A stretch of 64,000 nucleotides of DNA from Owenweeksia hongkongensis DSM 17368 (lineage in GTDB: Bacteria; Bacteroidota; Bacteroidia; Flavobacteriales; Schleiferiaceae): positions 62,001 to 126,000 of the forward strand of contig NC_016599.1 in assembly GCF_000236705.1 (NCBI RefSeq), read 5' to 3'. How positions within the stretch are numbered: the first letter of the stretch is position 1; the number at the start of each line of letters is the position of its first letter. Both the position numbers and the translations under genes were made by a program. The notes beneath the pieces were generated by a model, which saw only the letters and a list, made by a program, of their open reading frames with translations, was not told where the DNA came from and made no database searches. This document shows, one piece after another, positions 35,688 to 44,200 of this stretch.

Positions 35688-36935
35688 ATGATATTTTTTA
35701 GAATCCTTAAGGAGAGTTTCAATTTTGCAATCCATGCCCTTACGGTAAATAAACTACGGACAATACTCAGTTTGCTGGGCGTCACCATTGGTATTTTTAC
35801 CATCATTTCAGTGTTCACCATTGTTGATTCTTTGGAGCGAAGCATCCGTAGCAGTGTTTCTGAGCTTGGTAGCAATGTGGTATATATCCAAAAAATGCCC
35901 TGGGGCGGTGGCGGTGGTGAATACAAGTGGTGGCAATACTTTCAGCGACCTGAGCCTTCCTATTCTGATTTTGAAAAGCTAGAAAATAGAACCACTACCA
36001 CCAAAGCTTTGTGCTATGCGTTTGCCATGAACAAGACTTTGAAGAACGGCCTTAATAGTATTGAAAACGCAACCGTACTGCCAACTACACACGACTACTA
36101 TGAAATTTGGAATTATGATTTAGGTGAGGGTAGATATTTTAGTCCTCAAGAGTCTAAGTCTGGAGCGCCTGTTGCTGTAATAGGTTCAGCCCTTGCGGAA
36201 GGGCTATTTGGTTCACAAAACCCTATTGGGAAGGATGTGAAAATGATGGGACGTAAGATGCGGGTAATTGGTGTTTTTGAAAAACAAGGTCAAAGTTTGG
36301 TGGGGCAGAATATTGACGAATTTATGGTAGTTCCGATGAATTTTGCACGTGCCATTATGAATGTGGAAGACCAGAATGGTGCTTTCATTATGGCTATGAC
36401 CAAAGACAATGTGGAGCTAGTTGCTATGAAAGATGAACTCCGCGGGCTTATGCGCTCCATCAGAAAGCTGAAACCAAAAGCTGATGATAATTTTGCACTG
36501 AATGAAATGTCATTGATTTCCGGAGGTTTGGATGTTTTATTCGGAATAGTAGGCGCAGCGGGTGCTGTAATTGGCGGTTTCAGTATTTTGGTAGGAGGTT
36601 TTGGTATTGCCAATATTATGTTTGTAAGTGTACGCGAGCGTACCAATCAAATTGGAATACAAAAAAGCCTTGGAGCTAAAAACTACTTTATTCTCCTTCA
36701 GTTTTTACTAGAATCTATTGTGCTATGCCTTATTGGTGGAAGTCTTGGTATTCTGATAGTTTATCTACTCCTTTTAATTTTTGGGCCGTCTATTGATTTC
36801 GATATTATGCTTTCGCCAAAAAATGTGATTCAAGGATTGTCGATTTCCGCAGTTATTGGAGTAATATCCGGCTTTATTCCGGCTTATATTGCTTCAAGGT
36901 TAGATCCTGTGGAAGCCATACGGAGTGGGGGGTAG
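35688..36935 (+). CDS. MacB/FtsX-type ABC transporter permease
   Basis: 415 aa. A first helix (about residues 22-42, TILSLLGVTIGIFTIISVFT) is followed by a large periplasmic MacB-like domain and three C-terminal helices of the FtsX fold (about 288-405), ending in the family-typical ASRLDPVEAIRSGG. No ATP-binding partner is adjacent. The probable substrates are lipoproteins, peptides or drugs. It is divergent from purH across 96 bp. Confidence 0.88.
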   Translation: MIFFRILKESFNFAIHALTVNKLRTILSLLGVTIGIFTIISVFTIVDSLERSIRSSVSELGSNVVYIQKMPWGGGGGEYKWWQYFQRPEPSYSDFEKLENRTTTTKALCYAFAMNKTLKNGLNSIENATVLPTTHDYYEIWNYDLGEGRYFSPQESKSGAPVAVIGSALAEGLFGSQNPIGKDVKMMGRKMRVIGVFEKQGQSLVGQNIDEFMVVPMNFARAIMNVEDQNGAFIMAMTKDNVELVAMKDELRGLMRSIRKLKPKADDNFALNEMSLISGGLDVLFGIVGAAGAVIGGFSILVGGFGIANIMFVSVRERTNQIGIQKSLGAKNYFILLQFLLESIVLCLIGGSLGILIVYLLLLIFGPSIDFDIMLSPKNVIQGLSISAVIGVISGFIPAYIASRLDPVEAIRSGG

Positions 36936-37110
36936 ATTGGTTTGAAGGTTATAAGGTTAAATGTTATAAAGGTGCAGCACGGCTTTGAGTGAAAAACAAA
37001 ATGTGCAATTTCATCAGCGCTCCTATTTTTAACCACTGAGGATGCAGAGTTTCATAGAGTGAGCGTTAAAGCTTTTAGTTTATTTGCGACTTCGCGGCTT
37101 TGCGTGAAAA

Positions 37111-37620
37111 CTAAACAGAGTTAGAGCGTTCCTGCGCTACAAAGCTCGGTAAGTGCATTTCATTACCAATAGTGTTTCCTATTTCGCGACATACTTCTTC
37201 CAAAAACATACGGTCAACATCTGTAAAGGCACTAAGTGTATTGCTGTCAATATCCAGTTGCGCCACCAAAACTTCTTTGTCATATATAGGAACCACGATT
37301 TCTGCTTGTACGCCAAGGCTGCAGGCTATGTAATTACTTTCCTCTTGAACGTTGTCCGCTACATACGTTTCACCAGAAACGGCTACTTGTCCACAAATGC
37401 CTTTACCGAAAGGTATAATGGTGTGCTCGGTAGTAGTACCTATGTATGGTCCAAGATGTAGCATCTGTGTTTCATGATTCATAAAGTAAAACCCTACCCA
37501 AATACATTTTGGGTAATTTGAATTCACCATGCTTACTATTTGCGTAAGCTTACTTTCTGTGTTGGCGTCAGAATTTAAAATTTGCCTTATGGCGGCCAGT
37601 GATTCCTCGTGTTGCTTCAT
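37111..37620 (-). CDS. GAF-domain protein, fRMsr-like
   Basis: 169 aa, a single GAF domain closest by eye to free methionine-(R)-sulfoxide reductase. PFGKGICGQVA and NYIACSLGVQAEIVVP retain two cysteines of the family (the equivalents of Cys94 and Cys118). The third family cysteine, usually just before the IPFG stretch, is replaced here (TEHTIIPFG). It may still reduce free Met-R-O or only bind a ligand. It overlaps the kinase gene upstream by 4 bp. Confidence 0.75.
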   Translation of the reverse strand: MKQHEESLAAIRQILNSDANTESKLTQIVSMVNSNYPKCIWVGFYFMNHETQMLHLGPYIGTTTEHTIIPFGKGICGQVAVSGETYVADNVQEESNYIACSLGVQAEIVVPIYDKEVLVAQLDIDSNTLSAFTDVDRMFLEEVCREIGNTIGNEMHLPSFVAQERSNSV

Positions 37621-37985
37621 GGTAGGATTTCCAAAAATTTAGGCACAAAAATAATCAGTCCGATAATGCCGGCAGCAACGGATGAAATTAAAACTGCCCC
37701 TGCTGCAATATCTTTTACTTTTCCCGCAGACTCAAGGTAGCTAGGGGAGGCAATATCTGTAAGTTGCTCCAAAGCAGAGTTAATAGCTTCAAAACTTAGC
37801 ACCAGAGCTACGCAAAAAATAACAGCTATCCACTCTATTGAATTAAGGTTAAATGAAAAACCTAGTATAACTGCCAGTATTCCAGCAATAGCGTGGAATT
37901 TGGGGTGGTCTTCGTCTCTGAAAAAAGCTTTTAAACCCTTAAGAGCGTAGCCAAAAGCGCTTTTTCGTTTTTTTAAATAGTTCAT
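37617..37985 (-). CDS. DgkA-type diacylglycerol/undecaprenol kinase
   Basis: 122 aa with three membrane helices and the DgkA signature FEAINSALEQLTD followed by KVKDIAAGAVLI. The family phosphorylates diacylglycerol or, in many bacteria, undecaprenol. It is the first gene of a two-gene unit with the GAF protein (4-bp overlap). Confidence 0.9.
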   Translation of the reverse strand: MNYLKKRKSAFGYALKGLKAFFRDEDHPKFHAIAGILAVILGFSFNLNSIEWIAVIFCVALVLSFEAINSALEQLTDIASPSYLESAGKVKDIAAGAVLISSVAAGIIGLIIFVPKFLEILP

Positions 37986-38156
37986 GCGATTAGCTAATAA
38001 TTTTACGAAAGTACCTAACCCTTGTCCTAAATTGTTCGTTAAGCTCGTATATACCTTTAACTAACTGATGTTCATAAGTAGAGTATTTGACGATTTTGGA
38101 CACGGATATAATATATATATTGCGCAAATTAATAGAATTACCTAAACTAACTTAAT

Positions 38157-41048
38157 ATGAAAAAAGGCTCTATCCTATTTAGCTTTTTACTCGTCCTATT
38201 ACTGGGGTGGTCCCAGGTGCATGCACAATCAACAATTGATATTACGTTTCCTAATAATACCACGTCCAACCCGGTAAGCGTTTGTCAGTGTGATACTATA
38301 GGAACTTCTTTGGATTTGGTTTCGGGTGTTCCTAAAAGTCAGCCGCTTAAATATTTTATAGGTAACGCTCCGTTTAACCCGAGTTCTGACTTTTATTATG
38401 AAGTCATTTACAATTACACTGGCTTACCATCAGCACCAGACGATTCTTTGGAGCTGTATGAATTAACACCTGCGGCCCCAAACCAAAGCAACCCGGTAGA
38501 TACATTTGGTATTGGAGCAAAATGGGCTCACTTGGTAATACCTTGTAACGCCCCGGTAGGAGTAGCCGCTTTGCGTATTGTGAACTCTACAGTGGGAGCT
38601 CCTCCTAGTGACACTGTATATTTCAATATTAACCAAATGCCAAACAAGCCAGAAATAGATTCTATTGCTGGTGGTTTCCCTAATATTTATCCTCCACAGG
38701 GTGAAAATTGGGCGTTTTGTGCTAAGGATTCCGTAACGCTTTATGCTAAAGTTCAAACAGGAGGTCCTAATATTACTTGGTTGCTTAATGGGCAACCTTA
38801 TATTAACAGCAATACAGGCTTTCCATATACTGATGACAGTTTAGTAGTAAAGGTAGCTGGTAACTATGCTATTAGAATGGACTTTGGATTTTGTGAAAGA
38901 GATTCTAAGGATACCACCATTGTGATTTCAAAACCACAAACTAATATTACTTTTTCTCCAACCTCGCCTGGTCGACAAATTGACAACCCAAGAACATTAT
39001 TTAACAACCCAATTGATTCAATTCAATTTTGTGAAAACGAGACAGCTGTAATTCGTGGCCCCGCACCCGCAGCGTCTTTAGGTCTTACTTACAAATATTC
39101 TTGGCTCACCGATTCGATCACTTCGTTTGGTGATACTGTTTTTTATCAATTGAATGCTGGGGACACTCTCCAAACTCAAAACATTGATACTACTGGAAGG
39201 TATTATTTAGTAGTGTATGATGGTTTTTGTACAGATACGTCTGCTCCATATTTCGCTTATGAAGACACTATTCCTGATCCATTGATTAATTATCAAACTT
39301 GGACGAATGGGCTTCTTGATCCGCACATTCAGTCTCTTGAGATATGTATGACAGATTCTGTATTGCTTTCGGTTCCAGATCTTCCCCTAATACCAAATGC
39401 ACAAACAGGCGATACCTTGCTTGATTTCCAATGGCAACGACTGAATACCTCTAATTCACCTCCAGTTTGGACAGATATAAATAAGACAAACTATGATCGT
39501 TTTGGAGATAGATGGACACTCAAGGTTGATACCGCGATGAAGCCAATACGTGCTTTGAGTTTCTTTAGACTAAGAATTACAACTCTTAGTCCATTTACTA
39601 AATCAGCTATTTGTGACTATTATACAGATAGTGTAATAGTGAGGTGGAAGCCAGTTGATAGCTTGCTGCATCAGCCAGACCCATGGGTATTTCCTGTAGG
39701 GAAAGAGCAAATCAATTTCTGTGCAAGAGATTCCGCAACATTAATAGCTTCATTGGTGCCAAATATTATGTCGAACAACGGCTATAGCTATTCATACCAA
39801 TGGATGAGAGACTCACTTGATACAGCACTAAATGTGATGGTAAAAGTGCCAATCATTGGAGAAACTGCCAGGACACTGGTAGTTAATGAGAGCGGTAAGT
39901 ATTATGTATATATCGATGATGGTATTTGTGGTGACACAGTAAGACCTTACACGGTATTTGTAGACTCTATACCTACAACCACAATTGTTAATGTCCCTAC
40001 TACATCTGACAGAAACCTTTGCTTAACAGATTCAGTGGTGGTGTCGGCAACAGACTCGGTCTTTGGTTTGTCCGGTCGATGGAAGTATCAATGGGTTACA
40101 GATTTTGGTTCGGGTTGGGCTCCATTGATGAATGATACCTTGCCTCACTTGGTAATTGATACAGCTTATCGTCCATCAGGTGTTGATACAGTTTGGTTTA
40201 GTTTGCTTACTTATTATGAAAATCAATTTGGCCTAGAAATATGCCCGGATACTACGGCAAGATTTAGCGTTCACTTCTTTGATCCTCCCACCATTAATTT
40301 TTTCCCGAGTGACTCTATCGGTGTGTGTCCGGGAGACTCCGTTCTTGTTATTGCTCAAGGAAATTCATTTAGGTATGTATGGAGTGATGGAGCTGTTACT
40401 GCTGATAATTGGCTAAGTGGAGCAGGAACATATACTGTAACTGGCACAGGTATTAACAACTGTACTTCTACAAGAGAAATTAAAATATATGACTTAGTGA
40501 CCGTGGCAAATGCTGGGCCGGATGTTACTATTTTCTCAGGCGGGACAGCTCAGCTTGCTGCAACAGGTGGTATAGATTACCAATGGGGCGCCAGCAAGCC
40601 AATCGCTTGGGGTAATATTCTTTCTGCAAATACCTCAGTAAGTTATACTTTACCTGAAGGTGTGAAAGAAGACACAATTCAAGTTTATGTAAAAGTATCA
40701 AGTAGCAATGGCTGTTTCGCTTACGATACTCTTAATTTGTTTGTGATAAGCGATGAAAGTGCTGGAACTGCACTTATTGATCAAGCCTGGAATGTATTTA
40801 CGCCTGACGGAAACGGAAAATCTGATGTATGGGATATTTCTGGAATAACCGAGGATTACACTGGATGTAGAATAGATATAATGAATCGTTGGGGTTCTGT
40901 TATTTTTGTTGATGAAAGCTTTAATGGAGTGTGGGATGGAACAAATAATGGTGGAAATCCGATGCCGGATGGCACCTATTATTACATTCTTAGTTGTGAT
41001 GGAGAGATAGTCCTCAAGAATGCTGTAACCATAATCCGTAACCAATAA
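38157..41048 (+). CDS. Large surface protein with T9SS type B sorting domain
   Basis: 963 aa with a signal peptide (cleavage near VHAQS). The main body has several Ig/PKD-like repeats of about 100-120 residues, each centred on a cysteine and an aspartate-rich tail (for example FCARDSATLIASLV, and ICGDTVRPYTVFVD). The last 85 residues, from WNVFTPDGNGKSDVWDIS through IDIMNRWGSVIF to YYYILSC, are a gliding-associated type B C-terminal domain. T9SS would export it to the surface. The PorP/SprF gene 10 bp downstream is the usual partner. Confidence 0.88.
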   Translation: MKKGSILFSFLLVLLLGWSQVHAQSTIDITFPNNTTSNPVSVCQCDTIGTSLDLVSGVPKSQPLKYFIGNAPFNPSSDFYYEVIYNYTGLPSAPDDSLELYELTPAAPNQSNPVDTFGIGAKWAHLVIPCNAPVGVAALRIVNSTVGAPPSDTVYFNINQMPNKPEIDSIAGGFPNIYPPQGENWAFCAKDSVTLYAKVQTGGPNITWLLNGQPYINSNTGFPYTDDSLVVKVAGNYAIRMDFGFCERDSKDTTIVISKPQTNITFSPTSPGRQIDNPRTLFNNPIDSIQFCENETAVIRGPAPAASLGLTYKYSWLTDSITSFGDTVFYQLNAGDTLQTQNIDTTGRYYLVVYDGFCTDTSAPYFAYEDTIPDPLINYQTWTNGLLDPHIQSLEICMTDSVLLSVPDLPLIPNAQTGDTLLDFQWQRLNTSNSPPVWTDINKTNYDRFGDRWTLKVDTAMKPIRALSFFRLRITTLSPFTKSAICDYYTDSVIVRWKPVDSLLHQPDPWVFPVGKEQINFCARDSATLIASLVPNIMSNNGYSYSYQWMRDSLDTALNVMVKVPIIGETARTLVVNESGKYYVYIDDGICGDTVRPYTVFVDSIPTTTIVNVPTTSDRNLCLTDSVVVSATDSVFGLSGRWKYQWVTDFGSGWAPLMNDTLPHLVIDTAYRPSGVDTVWFSLLTYYENQFGLEICPDTTARFSVHFFDPPTINFFPSDSIGVCPGDSVLVIAQGNSFRYVWSDGAVTADNWLSGAGTYTVTGTGINNCTSTREIKIYDLVTVANAGPDVTIFSGGTAQLAATGGIDYQWGASKPIAWGNILSANTSVSYTLPEGVKEDTIQVYVKVSSSNGCFAYDTLNLFVISDESAGTALIDQAWNVFTPDGNGKSDVWDISGITEDYTGCRIDIMNRWGSVIFVDESFNGVWDGTNNGGNPMPDGTYYYILSCDGEIVLKNAVTIIRNQ

Positions 41049-41058
41049 TAACTGCGCT

Positions 41059-42570
41059 ATGAAAATTAACAAGATGAGATTAACCCTTGCTGTGTTTCTA
41101 ATTACGCTTCTTTCATCGCAAGCGCAGCAAATACCGCTTTATAGTAATTATTTTTTCACCCCCTTTATGTACAATCCGGCTCGTTCTGGAACTGAGGGAT
41201 ACACTGAGTTGAGCGTACTTCACCGTAGACAATGGTCGGGTATTCAGGGAGCACCAGAAACTTCGGCACTTGCAATAAATGGGTCGCTTAACGAAGAAAA
41301 AGTGGGCTGGAGTGGTTACGCCTTTAATGATCAAACAGACATCATTAGACGAATTGGTGTGTATGGAAACTATGCCTATCACATTCGTATGTCAGAGAGT
41401 GCAACTTTGTCCCTTGGACTGGGAGCTGGCTATTTGGCAAATAATATTGACCTATCAGCAATTCGTGCTCAAGATCAAGGCGATGTATATACCGTGATAA
41501 ATGGTGATCGTGGAACGTTCGATTTGAATTTTGGTTTCAATCTTAAAATCGCAGATTTTCAATTAGGAGCCTCGGTACCACAATTGATAGGTCAGCCAAT
41601 CAAGTATTTAGGAGATGTGGCGAGTGATGATGTTACATACACATTGCTGCGTCACTATGTTATTAATGCTCAGTATGACTTCAAATTTTCAGGAGACAAA
41701 AATATACTTTCACCAATGGTGATGTTGCGTGCTGCGGATGATAATGTGCCAATTCAGATAGATGCCGGACTTATGTATAATATGACAAAGTATGGTTATG
41801 TAGGAGCCATGTTTCGATCTGATTATGCAGTTACAGCTAATATTGGCTTGAACCTTACTGAGCAACTTACAGTAGGTTATGCCTATGATTTTTCTCTGAA
41901 TGATTACGGTCCCGACTTGGGCACTTCTCATGAGTTTATGCTTACCTATCGTTTTGGTAGCAACAAGCGTAACGAGCGTTTGGAAAACGAAATCAAGAAA
42001 TTGAAGCAAAATCAGCGTAAGCAGAAAGAAGAGACAGAGGAAATTGTAGATGAGAAGCTTGAAGAGTTTAAAGATGAGTACAAGCGCGAACTCGAAACTG
42101 AAATGAAGCAAGCTGCTGGTGAGGCCGCAGAAAAAGCTGCTGCTGAAGCTGCAAAAAGTGGCACATCTACAAGTGGTAATAATGACAACAGGAATGCCCA
42201 AAGCAATGCTGGCAACAACAATGCCCAAGGTAATGCCGGAAATAATAATCAACAAGGCAATGCAGGAAATAATGGTGAAGCTGGAAACAATGGGGGCTAT
42301 AATCCCGCAAATACGGCCAGCAACGTAGCTCCAGGGTCTAGTGGATATTATGTTGTGGCAGGAGTATTTAGCAACAAGGCTAATGCAGACAGGCTACAGC
42401 GTAAATTGGAAAATGAAGGGAAGGATGCTCGTTCATTCCAAGATCCAGGAAACTCTTATTACTATGTGTATCTGCTTAAATTTGATACTTATCAAGATGC
42501 GGAAAATGCCAAAAATGGCAATATGAACGGAAGTTACAATGGTGATCTTTGGATTAAGATTATCAAGTAA
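41059..42570 (+). CDS. PorP/SprF T9SS protein with SPOR domain
   Basis: 503 aa. A signal peptide (cleavage near SSQAQ) leads into the PorP/SprF barrel opening QQIPLYSNYFFTPFMYNPA and extends to about residue 300. Then come a charged coiled coil (about 310-360), an Ala-rich run, an Asn/Gly-rich low-complexity spacer (about 375-425, with NAQGNAGNN-like repeats) and a C-terminal SPOR domain (about 430-503, GYYVVAGVFSNKANADRLQ). SPOR domains bind denuded peptidoglycan. Typical SprF proteins end after the barrel, so this fusion is unusual. Confidence 0.85.
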   Translation: MKINKMRLTLAVFLITLLSSQAQQIPLYSNYFFTPFMYNPARSGTEGYTELSVLHRRQWSGIQGAPETSALAINGSLNEEKVGWSGYAFNDQTDIIRRIGVYGNYAYHIRMSESATLSLGLGAGYLANNIDLSAIRAQDQGDVYTVINGDRGTFDLNFGFNLKIADFQLGASVPQLIGQPIKYLGDVASDDVTYTLLRHYVINAQYDFKFSGDKNILSPMVMLRAADDNVPIQIDAGLMYNMTKYGYVGAMFRSDYAVTANIGLNLTEQLTVGYAYDFSLNDYGPDLGTSHEFMLTYRFGSNKRNERLENEIKKLKQNQRKQKEETEEIVDEKLEEFKDEYKRELETEMKQAAGEAAEKAAAEAAKSGTSTSGNNDNRNAQSNAGNNNAQGNAGNNNQQGNAGNNGEAGNNGGYNPANTASNVAPGSSGYYVVAGVFSNKANADRLQRKLENEGKDARSFQDPGNSYYYVYLLKFDTYQDAENAKNGNMNGSYNGDLWIKIIK

Positions 42571-42589
42571 TTTCATTTCATAAAATTTA

Positions 42590-42629
42590 AAAATCCTCTT
42601 TAGGTGATAACACTTAAAGAGGATTTTTT
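42590..42629 (+). terminator. Intrinsic terminator after the PorP/SprF gene
   Basis: AAATCCTCTTTA and its near-complement TTAAAGAGGATTT flank a short loop and end in a T-run. It also lies 35 bp downstream of the convergent lipoprotein gene and may serve both. Confidence 0.85.
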
Positions 42630-42663
42630 GATTTTATCTATTCAAAATGTACTGCTGAAGAGT

Positions 42664-43266
42664 TTAGTTGTTGAGAATTTTTTTTGAGTCTCTTTTTTCT
42701 AAGTACGCTTCCTGTAGATGAGGTTCTGGAATTAATACTGAAGGAGATGAGTGGATGCTTCCTAGCACTACACTTGATGATGAAACTTCGCTGATTACAT
42801 CATTTACATCATAAGCTCTAAAGTCAATAATAAAGTTAGCACCTACCAATTTTTTAGGGAGCTCAATAGCAATAGCTTGTGCGCTTGAGGGATTGGTGGC
42901 TTTTACTTTAAAATAATCAGCAGCACCTCTTACTTGAATGAAACAGCCACCATACTCGTGATTGTCAGCACCAGGTTCAAATGCAAACTTTAATTTCACT
43001 ATTCCACCTTCTTGGCTGAATTGCAAACCTTTTCCATTTTTGATTTTTGGATTCTGAGTGCTCATGGATGTAGGGGTAGGCAGTTCTCCTTGATGACGTA
43101 TTGCACCACTTATTACCAGAGCCGCACTCATTGCATCTGGGTCAGAAGCATCAACGGTTTGAGAAAGTGGTTGTTGAATAACTTCATTTTTATCTTCCTT
43201 GTTGCAAGAAGATATGGCAACAGCTAGTAGAGTTGCCAACATTGGAATCTTTACATAAGTTTTCAT
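42664..43266 (-). CDS. Hypothetical lipoprotein, 200 aa
   Basis: The ATG at 43266 begins a good lipoprotein signal (VAISSC); another ATG 16 codons upstream lacks a signal character. The rest is a soluble domain containing GGIVKLKFAFEPGADNHEYG and ANFIIDFRAYDVNDV. No family is recognised. It is convergent with the PorP/SprF gene. Confidence 0.6.
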   Translation of the reverse strand: MKTYVKIPMLATLLAVAISSCNKEDKNEVIQQPLSQTVDASDPDAMSAALVISGAIRHQGELPTPTSMSTQNPKIKNGKGLQFSQEGGIVKLKFAFEPGADNHEYGGCFIQVRGAADYFKVKATNPSSAQAIAIELPKKLVGANFIIDFRAYDVNDVISEVSSSSVVLGSIHSSPSVLIPEPHLQEAYLEKRDSKKILNN

Positions 43267-43452
43267 AATAATTGGGTTTTGAGTTAAAATGTGATTATTA
43301 AAATCTTTACTCAAAATTGCAGCTTATGCGTAGCGTGTGTAAGAGGAGATTCCCTGAATGATTTAAGAAAAAACGTCTGATATCCAGAGGGTTTTTCCTT
43401 AAAGAGAGGAACTTGAGTCTAAAATAAATGGATGTATTTAAGAAAGAGGAGA

Positions 43453-44016
43453 TTACTCAAGTATATTCTTGGCTTGCAATATGTGCCTTTCTACATGAGC
43501 CATATTAAAGCCCAAAGCATCTGCAATGGTAATTTTTACAAATGGTAAAAAGGTAGGAACCTTTACAGCCGTGATGTCTTTGTCGTAGCTCTTTATTATT
43601 AGATCTTCCATCTCTTCAATGTCGCTTATAAAATCACTAAAAACGACCTTTTCATTGATTACAATCCCTTTTTTAGCACGTTTTATAGGGTCGGCTTTCG
43701 CAAAAGTGGGCATCTTCATAGCGATTACTCCCTCCTCACTTGGCTTCATTGATTTTATGAATTGCTTACCTAGCCATGAGATATGAGTTTCATCAGCATC
43801 CATATCAGGAGCTGCTTCCAATGCCTTAGAAATTTCTTTTATATAAAATGCTTGAAAAATATTAATGTGAGCAAATACCTCAATGATACTCCACTTGTCA
43901 GGAGCAGGGCGCCTGCGAAGATCTTCACTTTCTAAAAAGTAAAACTCTTTTTGAACATCATTCCTTATTTCACGCGCAGTGTGCCGTAGGTCGCTTAAAT
44001 ACTCAGAACGAATCAT
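43453..44016 (-). CDS. DinB-family protein
   Basis: From the ATG at 44016 about 187 aa; an upstream ATG at 44061 is possible but adds a tail with no match. The DinB four-helix bundle is marked by PDKWSIIEVFAHI (first metal-binding His) and MAHVERHILQ (two later His residues). Such proteins are metal-dependent and thiol-linked (bacillithiol/mycothiol-type) transferases or related enzymes of unknown specific role. It stands alone. Confidence 0.8.
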   Translation of the reverse strand: MIRSEYLSDLRHTAREIRNDVQKEFYFLESEDLRRRPAPDKWSIIEVFAHINIFQAFYIKEISKALEAAPDMDADETHISWLGKQFIKSMKPSEEGVIAMKMPTFAKADPIKRAKKGIVINEKVVFSDFISDIEEMEDLIIKSYDKDITAVKVPTFLPFVKITIADALGFNMAHVERHILQAKNILE

Positions 44017-44200
44017 GCATTGTTGTTTAGTCCGTGTAAAATTACTTAAGAATCTTGACACACCTAAAATATTTAAAACTTAGTAATAAACGATCTTGTG
44101 ATTTGTTGTAATTGCAAAGCTTTATAATGATTTTTGTCCGTTCTAAATTGAAAACAATCTTAGCCTGTTTTACTTATACAGGTTTAACATATACAACATC

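Noticed and set aside
41710..42255. A 181-aa minus-strand ORF with hydrophobic stretches.
   Set aside because: It arises from the coiled-coil and low-complexity part of the PorP/SprF-SPOR gene.
42160..42330. Short repeats looked like a possible CRISPR or tandem array.
   Set aside because: They are in-frame Asn/Gly codon repeats in the SprF-SPOR spacer with no constant repeat-spacer length. No CRISPR array was seen anywhere in the window.
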